Below, in pieces: positions 42,621-53,502 of a stretch of 64,000 nucleotides of DNA. The DNA is from Porphyra umbilicalis. Taxonomy: Eukaryota; Rhodophyta; Bangiophyceae; Bangiales; Bangiaceae. Numbering within the stretch: the stretch's first letter is position 1; each line of letters begins with the position of its first letter. Location of the stretch: NCBI GenBank assembly GCA_002049455.2, contig KV918868.1, positions 1 to 64,000 of the forward strand. The letters are read 5' to 3'. The notes beneath the pieces are model-generated. The model worked only from the letters and a program-made list of their open reading frames with translations. It was not told the DNA's origin and ran no database searches. The position numbers and the translations under genes are program-made.

Positions 42621-43452
42621 TGGCGACGGCGATGGTGCGGGTGATGGCGATGGCGATGGCGATGGCGATGGCGCAGGCGACGGCGACGGAGACAGTGACA
42701 GCGACGGCGATGGCGGCGACGACGCGGCGCCGGCCGCCGTCGATGCTGCCGACGGCGGGGCGGCGTCCCCCACCGCCGATAGTGGGGAGGAGAGCGAGTG
42801 CTTCCCCGCGTCGGCGACCGTCACGGTCGCCGGCCGCGGGGCGGTGCGGATGGACGCCCTGCACCTTGGTGACGCGGTGCTCGCCGGCGACGGCACCTAC
42901 TCGCGGGTGTACTTGTGGTCCCACGCAGACGCGGGCGCAACGGCCACGTTTGTGGCGCTCACAACCGTTGCGGGCGGCGACGGCGGCGGCGACGCGCCGG
43001 CAGCCGCCAATGCAACGTGTGCCGCCACTGGCAGCGCCGCCGCCTGCGCCGGCACCCCCCCCCCCCCCCGCCACCCACACCCTCACCGTCTCGGCGGGCC
43101 ACCTCCTCCCCGTCGCCGGCGGCGCGTCGCCCGTGGCGGCGGGCACCCTCACCCCCGCCGACGCGCTCGTCGGCCCGACCGGCCACCCCCGCCCGATCGT
43201 GCGCGTCGCGGCGGTGCGGGGGCGGGGGCTCTACCACCCCCACACCCACGCGGGGACGGTGGTGGTCGACGGCGCGGTGGTGGCGACCGACCGCACGGCG
43301 GGGGTGCCGCCGGCGGCGGCGGCGGTGGGGCTCGCCGCCGCCCGCGCGGCGGCGGCGGTGGGGTTGGGGGGGGTGGCCAGCGCCGCCCTGGGGGGGGGTG
43401 CCCGCCGTGGGCGCGCCCGGCGCTGCGCGTGGTGCGGGCGTGGGGCCGATAG
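40081..43452 (+). CDS. DBM-like copper monooxygenase fused to a Hedgehog-type Hint domain
   Basis: Exons 40081-41124, 41502-41821 and 42112 onward (GT-AG, phases 0 and 2). A signal peptide (ARAAAVAVAAAAAVTAAAVV) is followed by a DOMON domain (WVGLGIGEPTSGSMVGADIV, GYHGMRRR) and the two copper type II monooxygenase domains. HHLVLYSC carries CuA-site histidines, LHAHRTALYLF matches the LHTH CuB ligands, and PDEMLMSFLFVYPR holds the CuB methionine. A (Gly-Asp)n linker leads to a Hog/Hint module: Cys nucleophile in SECFPASATVTV (codon 42799), DALHLGDAVLAGDG, HTLTVSAGHLLPV with the conserved Thr and His, and GLYHPHTHAGTVVVDGAVVA. The frame shifts at 42494-42504 (11 G) and 43055-43069 (15 C). The 3' end is uncertain: 43452 in one frame, 43636 in another. 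Predicted secreted and self-cleaving. Confidence 0.85.
42579..42722 (+). repeat. (GGCGAC)n microsatellite linker between monooxygenase and Hint domains
   Basis: Around 24 GGCGAC, GGCGAT or close variants run in tandem, encoding Gly-Asp repeats interrupted by Gly-Ala and Ser-Asp. It forms an acidic flexible linker directly before the Hint Cys. Confidence 0.85.
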
Positions 43453-46400
43453 GGCTTTTTTTGTGGATTGGGGGGGGGGGGGGGGCGGGGGGCGTAGTAC
43501 TGACCCGCTTGGGGTGGGGGTGGCGGCGGCGGCGAGTGGGAGGGCGCGCGCCGCCCGCGCGCCCGCCCGCCCGCACGTTTCGTCTTTTTTGATTGTTTTC
43601 TTGCTTGGTTTGCTGTCGGCCGCGTGGCAGGGGTGACAATCGCCGCGCGCCTGGCGGCGGCGGGAGGGGGTATCGCGGTGGGGGCCGGTGGGCGGTGGCG
43701 GGCGGCGGGCGCGCCCGGCCCCGGCCGCCCCGCTTTGGCGTCCGTGCCGCAGGGTGGCCACCACAGTCTGCCAGCGGCCGTCCCTTCCCCCCCCCGCGGC
43801 CGAGCGATCCCCCACCGCCCCAAACCACGGGCGGCCGGCGGGGCATGCGCCCCCCCCCCACTCGCCCCCCCCTCGTGCCGCGCCGCTCCCCACACGCCGG
43901 TCGGTCGCCGGCGCCGGCGCCGCCAGCCGCCGCGTGCCGGTACGCGCCGCCGTGGCTGCCACCCGCCGCGGCGCTCGTCCGCCGGCGGTCACCGCGGGCG
44001 CGGCTCGGCGCACGCGGCGGGTCGCGGGCCCCCGCCCCGCCCCCCCGCCGCGCCATGTCGCGCCACCAGTCGCGTCGGTGTGGCGGCCAACAGGGGTGGC
44101 GGCTGCGCCTGACACGCGCAGCGGGCGGGCCGTGGGCGGCACCCGGTGGCGGCTGGCGCGGGGCCCGCCCGCACCGCCGCTGCCCGTTGGCGAGTGCGCC
44201 GCCGACGGCAGTCGCGCGGCGGCCCAACCCCACCCCCCTTGCCAACACCGCCGGTCGGCCGGCGGCGGCGCCGCTGGCGTGCAACGGCGGCTGCCCCCCA
44301 CGGTACGGGTGGGCGGTGGCCGACCGGCGGCGGCGTGGGTGGTAGCGGCTGACAAGGCATGCGGTGGTCGCCATCGCTTTCGCCACCGACGCGACGACGT
44401 GTGGCAGCACGCGGTGGGGGGAGTGGCGGACAGCGGCGAGTGCGGGTGCGCCTGCGGGCCGGGGTGGCGGCGGCGACGGGGGTGGCGGCCGCCAAAGGCG
44501 CCGTCGACCACCGCAGCGCCTGTGGTCGCCGCGCCCACCCCCACCCATCGGGCGGCTGCCGCGCCGCCCCCCGCCGGTCACGGCCCGGCCCACCGCTGCC
44601 CCCACCATGGGCGCACCGCGGCGGCGGCGCCACGGTGGTGGGCGCCGTCGGCGGTGCCACGGGCGAGACGACGGTGGGCGACGCGCGGCAGGCGGGCCGG
44701 ATTGGAGGGGGGGGGCGGCGCGTGTCGCCCCAGCGCGTCGGGGCGGTGGGGCGCCGGCTGGCGCCGGCGGCGACGGCGCCAGCCGCCGTGCACCAACGGC
44801 GCGGGTACCCGCCCCGCAGACGTCCGTGGCGGTCGCTGCCGCGCCGGCACCCCCCAGTGGGTGGCTGACGGCCCGAGGCGGCGCGGGGGGTGGCGGCCGC
44901 CGCCGCCGCGCCGGCACGGAGGAGTGGCGGCGGATGCGCCCACGGCGCGTGGCGGCGTGGCGGTTGTGGTGGCGGCGGGGAGGGTGATCGCAGGGGGAAC
45001 CACCCCCAACCTCGATGTGCGTGGCCGCCACGCCACCGCCGCCGTTGGGCGACGCGGGGCGCGGCGTTGGCCGCCGTCCGAGCGCCAACCGGCCGTCGGT
45101 GGCGGCGTTTCCGGCCCCCCCTCCCCCTTCCCCCATCCTCCCCCCATGACACACACAGCGGCGATCGGCGGGCTGCTGTGCTGTGTCGGTGGCCGACCCG
45201 CGCCGCCGCCACGGCGACGGGCCGCAGCGGCCGCGGCGCCCCGCGCGGTCGACGGGGGGCGGGGGCGACGCGCCGCCCAGTCGGCCGACGCAGCGGCGCG
45301 GTGGGGGGCACCGCGTCGGTGGTCACGACCGCCCCAGCCACCGCGCCGGCGGGCGGCGGGCGGCTCGCTGCCGCAGCCGTGACTGTGGTCGCGCCGCCGC
45401 CTTTGCGGACGCACGGTAGGCGGCGACGGGACGGTTGGCGGCGGCGACTGACGGCAGCGGCGCACGGTGGCGGTGGCGGAGGCGGCAGCGGCGGCGGCGG
45501 CGGCGGCGGCAGCTGCGGCGGTCGTCGGCGCCGCCAGTACCGTCGGCGGCGAGCCCGCGGGAGCAGCCGGCGCGGCGCGGCCACCCCGTCGGCGGTGCAC
45601 CGCCGTCGCGCCCCAGGGCAGCGATGGCAAGATCCCGGCGCTGCCCGTCTACCAACGCCGCTACAGCGGCCGCCGCCGTCGTGGCCACGGCTGCGCTGCC
45701 GCACGCCGCCGGCGGCGCGTCGGCGCGCGCGCCACGACGCGCCGCAGAAGTGCGGCGGCGGCAAGCATCGGCGGTCACGCTGCGGCTGCTGCCCCGCCCG
45801 CACGGCACGCTGTTGCGTCGCCACGTCGAGGCGGGGAAGGCCTTCTCTAGGGACGCCCCACCCGTTGCGGCGGCCGGCGGCCGGCGGCCGGCGGCCCGCG
45901 CCGCTCTTCCGATCAGCGGCCGTCCCTCACCGACCCGTTCGTCCCCCGCATGCCACGCCCGGTCGGGTGAGCGGGCAGGCGCGCAGCGGCGCGCCCATGC
46001 GCCTCTTACGGGCGGCAGCCGCGGCCCGTGGGCGGCGGTCGTGCGTGGTGCACCTCGCGCGTGGGTGTCCCATGGCTTGTGGGCCGCCGCCCCGGGTGGG
46101 GGGCGCTGCGCGGCGTGGCGCACCGCCCTTAGTGGACGCACGGCGAGCGACAGAAGTACCCCCAGCCCCTTCTCCGTCTTGGTGCGCCTTGAAAGAGGCT
46201 GGCCGCCTCGTAGAGCATCCGATTGGCCAAGTGGGCAGCCATCGTCAGGCCCCCGCACAAACCAGACGCAAAGCGATGCGACCGCCGACGCGGCCGCCCA
46301 TACGGCCGCTTCCTAGGCGGGGGGGGGGGCGATTGGCGGGCGGTGTCGACTCGGCGCGACCGCCAGACGGCCACATCGACGTCCTTCACCAAGCCGCGGT

Positions 46401-46620
46401 CGCGGGGGTCCGCCACCACTACGCGCGGCTCAGCGGCAGCAACCGTGATGAAGCGCAGCACTGCCACGGGCCCGACTTCGGCGACGTGCATACCAGAGCC
46501 AACAGGTGAGCTGGGAGGCCCATAGGTGCCGAGACTGGCATCATGGCGGGTGGGGAAGGGGGGGGTGAGGGAGGGGCCACAGTCAACAGCCGGAGGTGGC
46601 ACCTTCATGGTGTGGCGGCG
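43453..46620. other. Extremely GC-rich anonymous DNA
   Basis: Over 3 kb is open in almost every frame on both strands (frames above 500 codons on opposite strands overlap completely), which marks compositional bias, not genes. All translations are Arg/Pro/Ala/Gly-rich without conserved motifs. One minus-strand frame, 46129-46608, is compositionally more normal (SGMHVAEVGPVAVLRFITVA, AEPRVVVADPRDRGLVKDVD) and might be a decayed or terminal exon, but I cannot identify it. Trinucleotide GGC tracts are common (for example 45470-45520). Confidence 0.45.
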
Positions 46621-47271
46621 CAGTGGTGACTAACCGGGGGTGGGACACAAACGACTTTTTACCATGTGGAAAGGTCAGACCGACGTGTGGGGCTTCCGTA
46701 GCAGGTCGCCAAAACCCACACACATTGACATGGTTTTGTGGTGGCTCTTGTGGGTTACAGTTCGTGAGTCGACCCACGGCATATCAGCTCATGGAATCTC
46801 CCCATGAACAGAGAGCCCGACAGTGCAAAACAGCCAACCAACGCTTTGTCTCCAAGCTGATGATGGCCAATGAGAGCTCGAAACTTTCTTCTGACGTCGC
46901 GCCATGATCTCCACTGGGCCAACTTGGTGGGAGAGCACCCTCGTCTTGACGCCTTACTGTTCGGAGATATCCCCACACGCAACAGGCCGCCCACAAGGCA
47001 GCGGTCGCCTCCACATGCCTTTGTGGACGGACGCTACGGCTGTTCCACATGGCTGTGTGAAGCGCACTTCCTGTCCACTTGGGCGGCCAGACTCGGCGCA
47101 ATGCTCTTCCTCTCGTCGAGACGCTAACCCCAGAAGACAGGAAATATCATCCACAAAGGTTTGTGGAAAAAATCTGCGTGTGTGACCCCGCACAGGTCGA
47201 TTCCATGACCGAATGTGGGTCCACATGGCCCAAAATGCCATTTGTGTCCCACCCCCGGTTAGTCACCACTG
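46621..47271. mobile_element. 651-bp TIR element with CCACATG-type subterminal repeats
   Basis: The ends CAGTGGTGACTAACCGGGGG + TGGGACACAAA are inverted at 47241-47271 with perfect identity over 31 bp. CCATGTGG, TTTGTGG and CCACATGG words recur near both ends in both orientations. It has no coding capacity. The same terminus occurs as a fragment at 29876. No convincing target duplication is seen. Confidence 0.82.
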
Positions 47272-49325
47272 AGCGGGAGTGACGGACTCATCACCCTATT
47301 GGCTGATGTGTCCGATCCAAATCTGTAGCACCCCCGTGAAGTCAGATTTGTCTCTTTGACTCTTACTCCTGCAGCCCTCACACGGGGTGACAATGCGGTT
47401 CGACTGCGATTCCATTGGTTGGCAGGCGGTGAACGGCACTCACAGAAACGGCCGGCACGGGTGCGCCCCGTAGCTGACCTGCCAGTGCCCGTCGACAATG
47501 ACCGGTGCCACGGCACCGTCGGGAGATACGTAGACATAGTTTTACAGGCAGGCCGCTCTGCCGGCAGACTACAACCCGGCTCTGCACCAGAGCGCCGCCG
47601 AGCCAAGGTTCCCAGTCACTTTGGGAGACCCCATGCGGTCGCGTTGACTGGCCAGCGGCCGCGTGGCCGACGGTGCCGCCCCGCGCGAGCGGGCAGCGCG
47701 GGGCGCACCTTCCCGCGGGACATCGCAACGGGCCACCGTCGACTGGCACCCACCCACGCGGTCAGGGCGCCCGGGAGTTGGATACGCGGCCGCGTCCAGA
47801 GGCGGCCGCGCATCGACCGGCAGGCTCCCCCGGCGCAGGCCGCGGGACGGGTGCGCATCTGTTGCGGCGGCTGCGCACGTCCCACCACCGCGGTGGCTGG
47901 CGCGTAGCGACCCCCCCCCGGCAAGGGGCGCACTGCGACCTCCACTTCTTTTTTTCGTTTTGTATCCTCTGGCGCAAAGCCCCCGCGCACCGACCGGTGG
48001 CGCCTCGCGCGCGTTTGGCCATCGCGACAGGCCCCAACCCCGCCCGCGTCCGGGGCGGTGGAGGGAGAAACCGAGGACCCCCAGTCCGCGCATTCCGAGG
48101 CAGCACGGGGCGGTCTGCCAGTGAGGCGTGCACGGGGTGGCGCCTTGCATCCGTGGCCACGGCCGCCCGGCCTCGGTGCGTGGCATCATGGATGGCCGCC
48201 GCCTCGCTTGGCGGCGCGGTGTGCACCCGCGACGAGCACGGGTGCGGGAAAGCGGGGCAGCTGTCAGGCCGCGGGGGGGCACCACGCGTTCAACGTTGCT
48301 GGCCCCAGCGCCCGGTGCTGGGGTGGCAAGGGGGCTCGATCCGCGGATCGTGCGCCGCGCACCCAAAACGGGCCGGGTGGCCACTCCGTACGGGCACACC
48401 CCCCCAACCAAATTGGTGTGGTGGCCGTGACGGAAGAGTGAGGGAGGGGGGGGGGAGAGGGAGGGAGAGAGCGCAACGCGCCGCCTGTCTTCCGAGCCCA
48501 GCGGCCGACCTCGCAGGGGGCCGGCGCAACGCGCTATCGGCAGCAGATGGCGCGCCACGTGGGAGGGGCGCGGTCGGACCGCACCCGCGCGATAACCGCT
48601 CGGTGCGGCACGCCCGGCGCGGGGCCATCGGCCGACCGCTCGATCGGGCGGTCGCAAACGGCGGGTCTTGCGTCAGGGTGGCGGCCGGCCGGCGAGCTCC
48701 CACTGCGGTCGCGGGCGTGTGTCCCGCCACACCAGCGTCGCGCGCCAGGCGGGTGCTGTACGTACGCAGCGCGCGTCGGCGCGCGCCCCGCCGTGGCGCA
48801 GAGTGAGGGGGGGGGGGACTCGGCGGTGAGGGTCCAGTGGGAGCCGCTGACGTGCGGGGCAGTGTCGCTCGCCGGGGCGCGGAGCGGGCGTGGGCGGAGC
48901 GGGGCGTGGGCGGAGCGGGGCGTGGGTTTGGGCACCCCCACCTGCGCCGCCCTATCTCCTCTCCCCTCCGCGGGACATCACGCCCACCGCCGCCGCGCGG
49001 GTTCAGCGGTTGGCACCCCCTGTGCCTGTCAGGGCCTTGGTGACGGCGTCACCCGCCGACCTCTGCCCATCCCCCCCCCACGGAACGCCCCTGTGCGCGG
49101 TCGGTGCTTGACGAGCCGAAGCGACCACGACGACGTCACCGATTTCGCGGAGGGCGCGCGCATGCTCGGCAACGGCAGTCCCTCCTCGTTGACTGTCTTC
49201 CCCACCGGCCTCCTTGCCATCCCGCCCACCCGACCGCCGTGACACAGCCGTGTCGACGCGGCCAACCACGCGTGCGTGTCGTCGGCTGCCGGGGCATTCC
49301 CCGGGTGCTTGCCACCACGGCGACC
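47272..49325. other. Intergenic, no gene recognised
   Basis: GC-rich from 47650 onward with opposite-strand open frames and no recognisable protein. At 48890-48925 there are three copies of a 14-bp unit GGAGCGGGGCGTGGGC-like. The 80 bases before 49326 are unremarkable. Confidence 0.4.
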
Positions 49326-50024
49326 ATGGCGGTCGCGGAGGGGGGCGCCCTCTGGGACGCAACCACCACCCCCACCTCGTCGGCCGACGCGGACCTCCTC
49401 CGTGCCTTTCCCCCTGAGGGGGGATGGGGGGTGCGGCAACCAGCGCGGCGGGGACGGCGGTATCCGCCGGCACCGCCACTGCCGGCCGCCCCCCCGCGGG
49501 CGTCCCCCCCCCGACGCCAAAAGGCAGCGTCCAACCGCAGGCGCCGCCGACGCCGTCACCGCCACCGTCGGTGCCACTTGCCCGCGCGCCCCGACCGTCG
49601 ACGCTGTCGCCGTGGGAGGCTTCCGGCGGGCCGCCGCCGCCACTGGCGCGGGCGCCCCACACGCCAGCGTCGTCCCCCATGCCCGTCGCGGACGAGGGCG
49701 ACGACGGTCGGAGCGGCGGCCGTGACAGCGGCCGCGGCAGCGGCAGTGGCAACGGTACGGCGGGGCGGCCACGGCGGTTTACCCCCCCTGGCGGCCGCTC
49801 CGCCGCCGCCGCCGCCGCCGGCGTCGGCCTCTCCGTCAGCCCGTGGATTGGTGGCGGCGGCGGCATGCCGTCCCGCGTCGGCAGCCTCCTTCGATCCGCC
49901 GCCGAAGCGGCGGGCGGCGGTGCCACCGGTGGCAGCTTGGCGTCGCTGTTTGGCAAGCCGGCGGCGCGCGCAGAGGCGCACGCCGCGGCGGCGGAGCGTC
50001 CGCACGACCGCATCACGGGCGTTG

Positions 50025-50055
<31 letters not shown>

Positions 50056-52046
50056 CGTTGGCGCGTCAGTCGTGGAGGTGGGCGCCCCGGCGGCGCCCGA
50101 CCGCGTACGGGGTGCCGGCGGCGGGGGCGCCGCGCCGCCGCCCGTCGCCCGCGGGGGCGGGGAGCCGGGCGGCCGCGGTGGGCGTCGGTGGTACACTGAC
50201 GGCGCCGCCGCCGAGCGGCCGTCGCTGCCGGCAGAGTTGCCCGGCTCCCCGCCGCTCCCGTGGGCGCCGGCCGCCGCGGGTGGGGGGACCCCGCCGACGG
50301 CGACGACGGCGGCAGCGTCGGCGGCGGCAGGCGGTGGGTGTCGGACATGGGCGGCGGCGGCAGCCGCCTGTGGGCGCCGGATGTGGGTGGCAGCGTCGAC
50401 GCGCTGCCGTCGCCGCCCCCGTCACCAGCGGTGGCGGTGCCCGACCCGCCGTCGACGGCGCTGCCCGACGCGCCGTCGCGGCAGCGGCACCTGCGGCACG
50501 ACGTGGATGAGGCGGACGCGCGGCGCAGTCGGAGTGGCGGCAGCCACGGCGGCCACGGGCGCCACCGCGGGGACACCCCCGACGGTGGCGGGTGGCGGCG
50601 CGGCAGCGGCGGCGGCGACGCCGACGGCCGCCGCAGCGGCGGCGACGGGTGCGCCCGGCGCAGCGGCAGCGGCAGCCACCACAGCAGCCGCCGGAGCAGC
50701 GGACACCACTCGGCGCGGCGGAGTAGCGGGCAGAGCAGCGCCGGCCGCGGCGCGCTGCCGCCGCGGTCGCCCCTCCCCCCCACGGTCGATTGGGCGGCGC
50801 TGGTGGCGCCCGCGTCCGCCGTTGCGGGGGCGCCCGCCTCCCCCCCCTCCCCCCCCCCCCCCCCCAGCGGCGGCCGCGGCGCGGTCAACGGCGGCGCGGT
50901 CAACGGCGCCGCGGCGGCTGCCGTCGGGGGTGCCCGAAATGGGCCGCTTCCCCTCCATCGAGCACTGGGGCTCCGCCGTCGACGCGCGCACGCGGGTGCC
51001 CCGCGGCGTCGCCCTCAAGCCGACCAACCGCCACACGGGGGGACCCCCCGACGAGGCGGAACTGCCGCCCGCGTGGTCCGACGCGGACGCCGACTACCTC
51101 CCAGTCACGGACGGGGAGGAGTCGGGGGTGGGGGGGGCGAGCCCGCCGCTGACCCCGACGGCGCCGCCGGCGGGACCCGCCGCCTGGGCCCCGGCCGTCG
51201 AGTCGCTGCCGCGGCTGTCCGTGGCCCGCGGGCGGCGGCGTGCCGCCGCCGGCAGCCACCACCGGTGTGACGCCGACGCCGACGCTGGCGCCGACGCCAA
51301 TGCCGACATTGACGCTGGCGCCGACGCCGACGCCGACATTGACGCTGGCGCCGACGCCGATGCCGACTCGGACGACGGCGGCGGCGGCGGCGGCAGTGGC
51401 GACGACGGCGGCGGCGGCGGCGGCGGCGGCGACGCGCGGTCCACTTTGGCGGTGCCGACCTTTGACTTGACGCCCCGCCCCGAGTTTGGGGGCGCCCAAC
51501 CCCGCCGCGGCGGCAGCCGCAGCGGCAGCCGCAGCGCGGGCGCCCCCCCCGACCGGGACGGGGAGGGGCGGCGGAGCTCCAGCCGCCGCACCCGCCGCCC
51601 GACCCCCCACCGGCGGCGGTGCGCCCGCAGCGGCGCCCGCCGCCGCGCCGCGTCGGCCACCCCCACCCCCGCGCCGCACAGCGTCAATGGCGGCGGCGGT
51701 GGCGGCGCGGCCGCCGGCACCCCCCCCCCCCCTCACCCGACGGCGCGTCGGCGGGCGTCGCCGCCGCCGCCGCCGCCGCCACCCCCACCCCCACCCCCGA
51801 CGCGGGCGCGGGCGACCGCCGCCCCCCGGCGGCACGCCCCCACTCGGCCGCCGCGCCCCCGACGGCGGCGCTCATTGACCAGGATGCGGCGTGGCGGCGG
51901 GCGGCCGCCGCCGCCGCCCTCTTGAGCCGCCCCCCCGACGCGCCCGCGTCGCCACGGCCGTCGCCGTCGCCGCCGCCGCCGCCGCCGACCGTCGGCCGCG
52001 CCGCCGCCGCCGCCGCCGCGGCGGCGGCCGACGCGGCGGCGGTCGC

Positions 52047-52077
<31 letters not shown>

Positions 52078-52412
52078 TGCGGGGGGGAGGCGGCGGGGGC
52101 GGGGGCGGGGGCGGACCCCCCCCCACCACCCCGCCCCCACCGCCGTCGCCGTCGCCGCCGCCGCCGTCAGCGGCTCCGCCCGCCGCCGCCCGCCGCCCGC
52201 GCACGGTGGAAGCGGCGGCGGCGGCGGTCGCCGCCGACGCGTGGGGCGGCGCCCGCGACTACGCGTCGACGGGGGGGATGGGCGCGGCGACGGCGGCGGC
52301 CATGGTCGCCGCCGCCCCCGACGGCGGCAACGGCGGCAACGGCGGGGACGACGGCGGGTGGGGGGGGTGGGGGGGCGCCCCCGCGTCGGCGCGCGTGCCG
52401 CCGGCCGCGGCA

Positions 52413-52462
<50 letters not shown>

Positions 52463-52661
52463 CGCACCCCGCGCCGCCGCCGACGGCGCCGACGGGGGCG
52501 GCAAGGCCGCCCGCCTGGCGGCGCTGTGGGAGGACCGCGCCGCGCGCGCGTCGAGTCCGACGCGCGTCGCGCGGGCGGGGAGCGCCGCGCGCAGCGGCGC
52601 GGGGGGGAGCCGCCGCGCCACCCCCGCGGCGGCCGTCCGCTGGATCCGCCCGGCCGAGTGA
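49326..52661 (+). CDS. Large low-complexity hypothetical protein, several frame changes
   Basis: I recognise no family. The plausible start is 49326 (GCGACCATGGCG; MAVAEGGALWDATTTPTSSA). Coherent Pro/Ala/Gly/Ser-rich sequence can be followed through successive frames to the stop at 52659-52661 (AAAVRWIRPAE). Better-ordered islands are GVGLSVSPWIGGGGGMPSRV with GSLLRSAAEAA near 49830-49900, MGRFPSIEHWGSAVDARTRV with PRGVALKPTNRHTGGPPDEA near 50940-51060, FDLTPRPEFGG near 51470, and KAARLAALWEDRAARASS near 52505. An acidic Asp-Ala repeat lies at 51265-51370. No membrane segment or signal peptide is evident. Frame changes coincide mostly with long C or G runs, so the gene model is approximate. 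It could be a disordered nuclear or scaffold protein; this is a guess. Confidence 0.45.
51265..51375 (+). repeat. Asp-Ala coding tandem repeat
   Basis: A unit of about 33 bp, GACATTGACGCTGGCGCCGA + CGCCGACGCC, is repeated about three times, encoding DIDAGADADA-type acidic sequence. It sits within the low-complexity gene and keeps one frame throughout, which supports translation. Confidence 0.75.
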
Positions 52662-53325
52662 GGGGGGGGCGCCGCGCCCGATCCGCCCGCGTGCGTGGGG
52701 GGGGGGGGGGGACGCAATTGAAGGAGGGGGGGGGGGGGGGGTGGGCCTGTGGGGGCTCGGCGCGCCGCACGTGTGCGGCGGCGCGTCTCGAGAGGCGCCC
52801 GCCGCGGCGGCGCGGCTGGTGCCGCACCAGCGGGTGCGCGCCGCGGCCACGCGCGGCCGTCGGCCCGACGGGGGGGCGGCAGGAAAAAAGAATTATTAGT
52901 CGGCCCGCGGCGGCGGCCGCGGGGACCCCAACGGAATCGCAGCGGTTGCCCCCGTGTGGCCGCGCGCGCGGTCGCGGGGGCGCCCGGCGCGTCGGGGGCG
53001 GGGGCGCGCCCGGCGCGACCGGCGCGGCCAGTGACAGTGTCTTCAACGAGCACCAGCAGTCCTCCCCCCCCCCCGCCCGCTTGACCGTCTGCCCGCCTTG
53101 CCCATCCCACCGTCACCATCGTCCATCTCTCCCCGAGGGGGGCCCCCCTCGTGTGTCACACTCGCGCGCCAACCAAGAAAAAAAAAGAGAGGCGCCCAAA
53201 AAAAAAAATCAAAAAACAAGAGTTACACGCAGAGCACACGGATCAAAGTAAAAAACAGTCGCGCAACGACGCGCCGCCGCCGCGGGGGTGTCGCGCCGGG
53301 GGCTCTCCCCCGCCGGCGCCCGCCG
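52662..53325. other. Gap between convergent low-complexity gene and MYB gene
   Basis: G-runs up to 13 bases occur near 52700-52740. From 53160 to 53260 the plus strand is A-rich (AAGAAAAAAAAAGAG), which may be part of the MYB 3' UTR read from the other strand. Nothing coding is supported. Confidence 0.4.
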
Positions 53326-53455
53326 TCATGCCACCTCGGCCGGCCGCCCCCGCTTGGCGCGTGGCCGGCGGGCGTCGGCAGCGCCGCCGTCGCCGCTGCC
53401 GCCGCCGCCCGGCGCGCTGCGGCCGCCCACGGCGCCGTCGCGAGACCGCTTGCGC

Positions 53456-53502
<47 letters not shown>

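Noticed and set aside
43640-46600. Very long open frames on both strands (over 500 codons) as candidate genes
   Set aside because: The frames overlap on opposite strands, are Arg/Pro/Ala/Gly-rich throughout and contain no conserved motif. GC-rich DNA lacks stop codons by composition.
46129-46608. Minus-strand frame with normal composition as a real gene
   Set aside because: I could not recognise a family or find adjoining exons, so it is mentioned only within the intergenic description.
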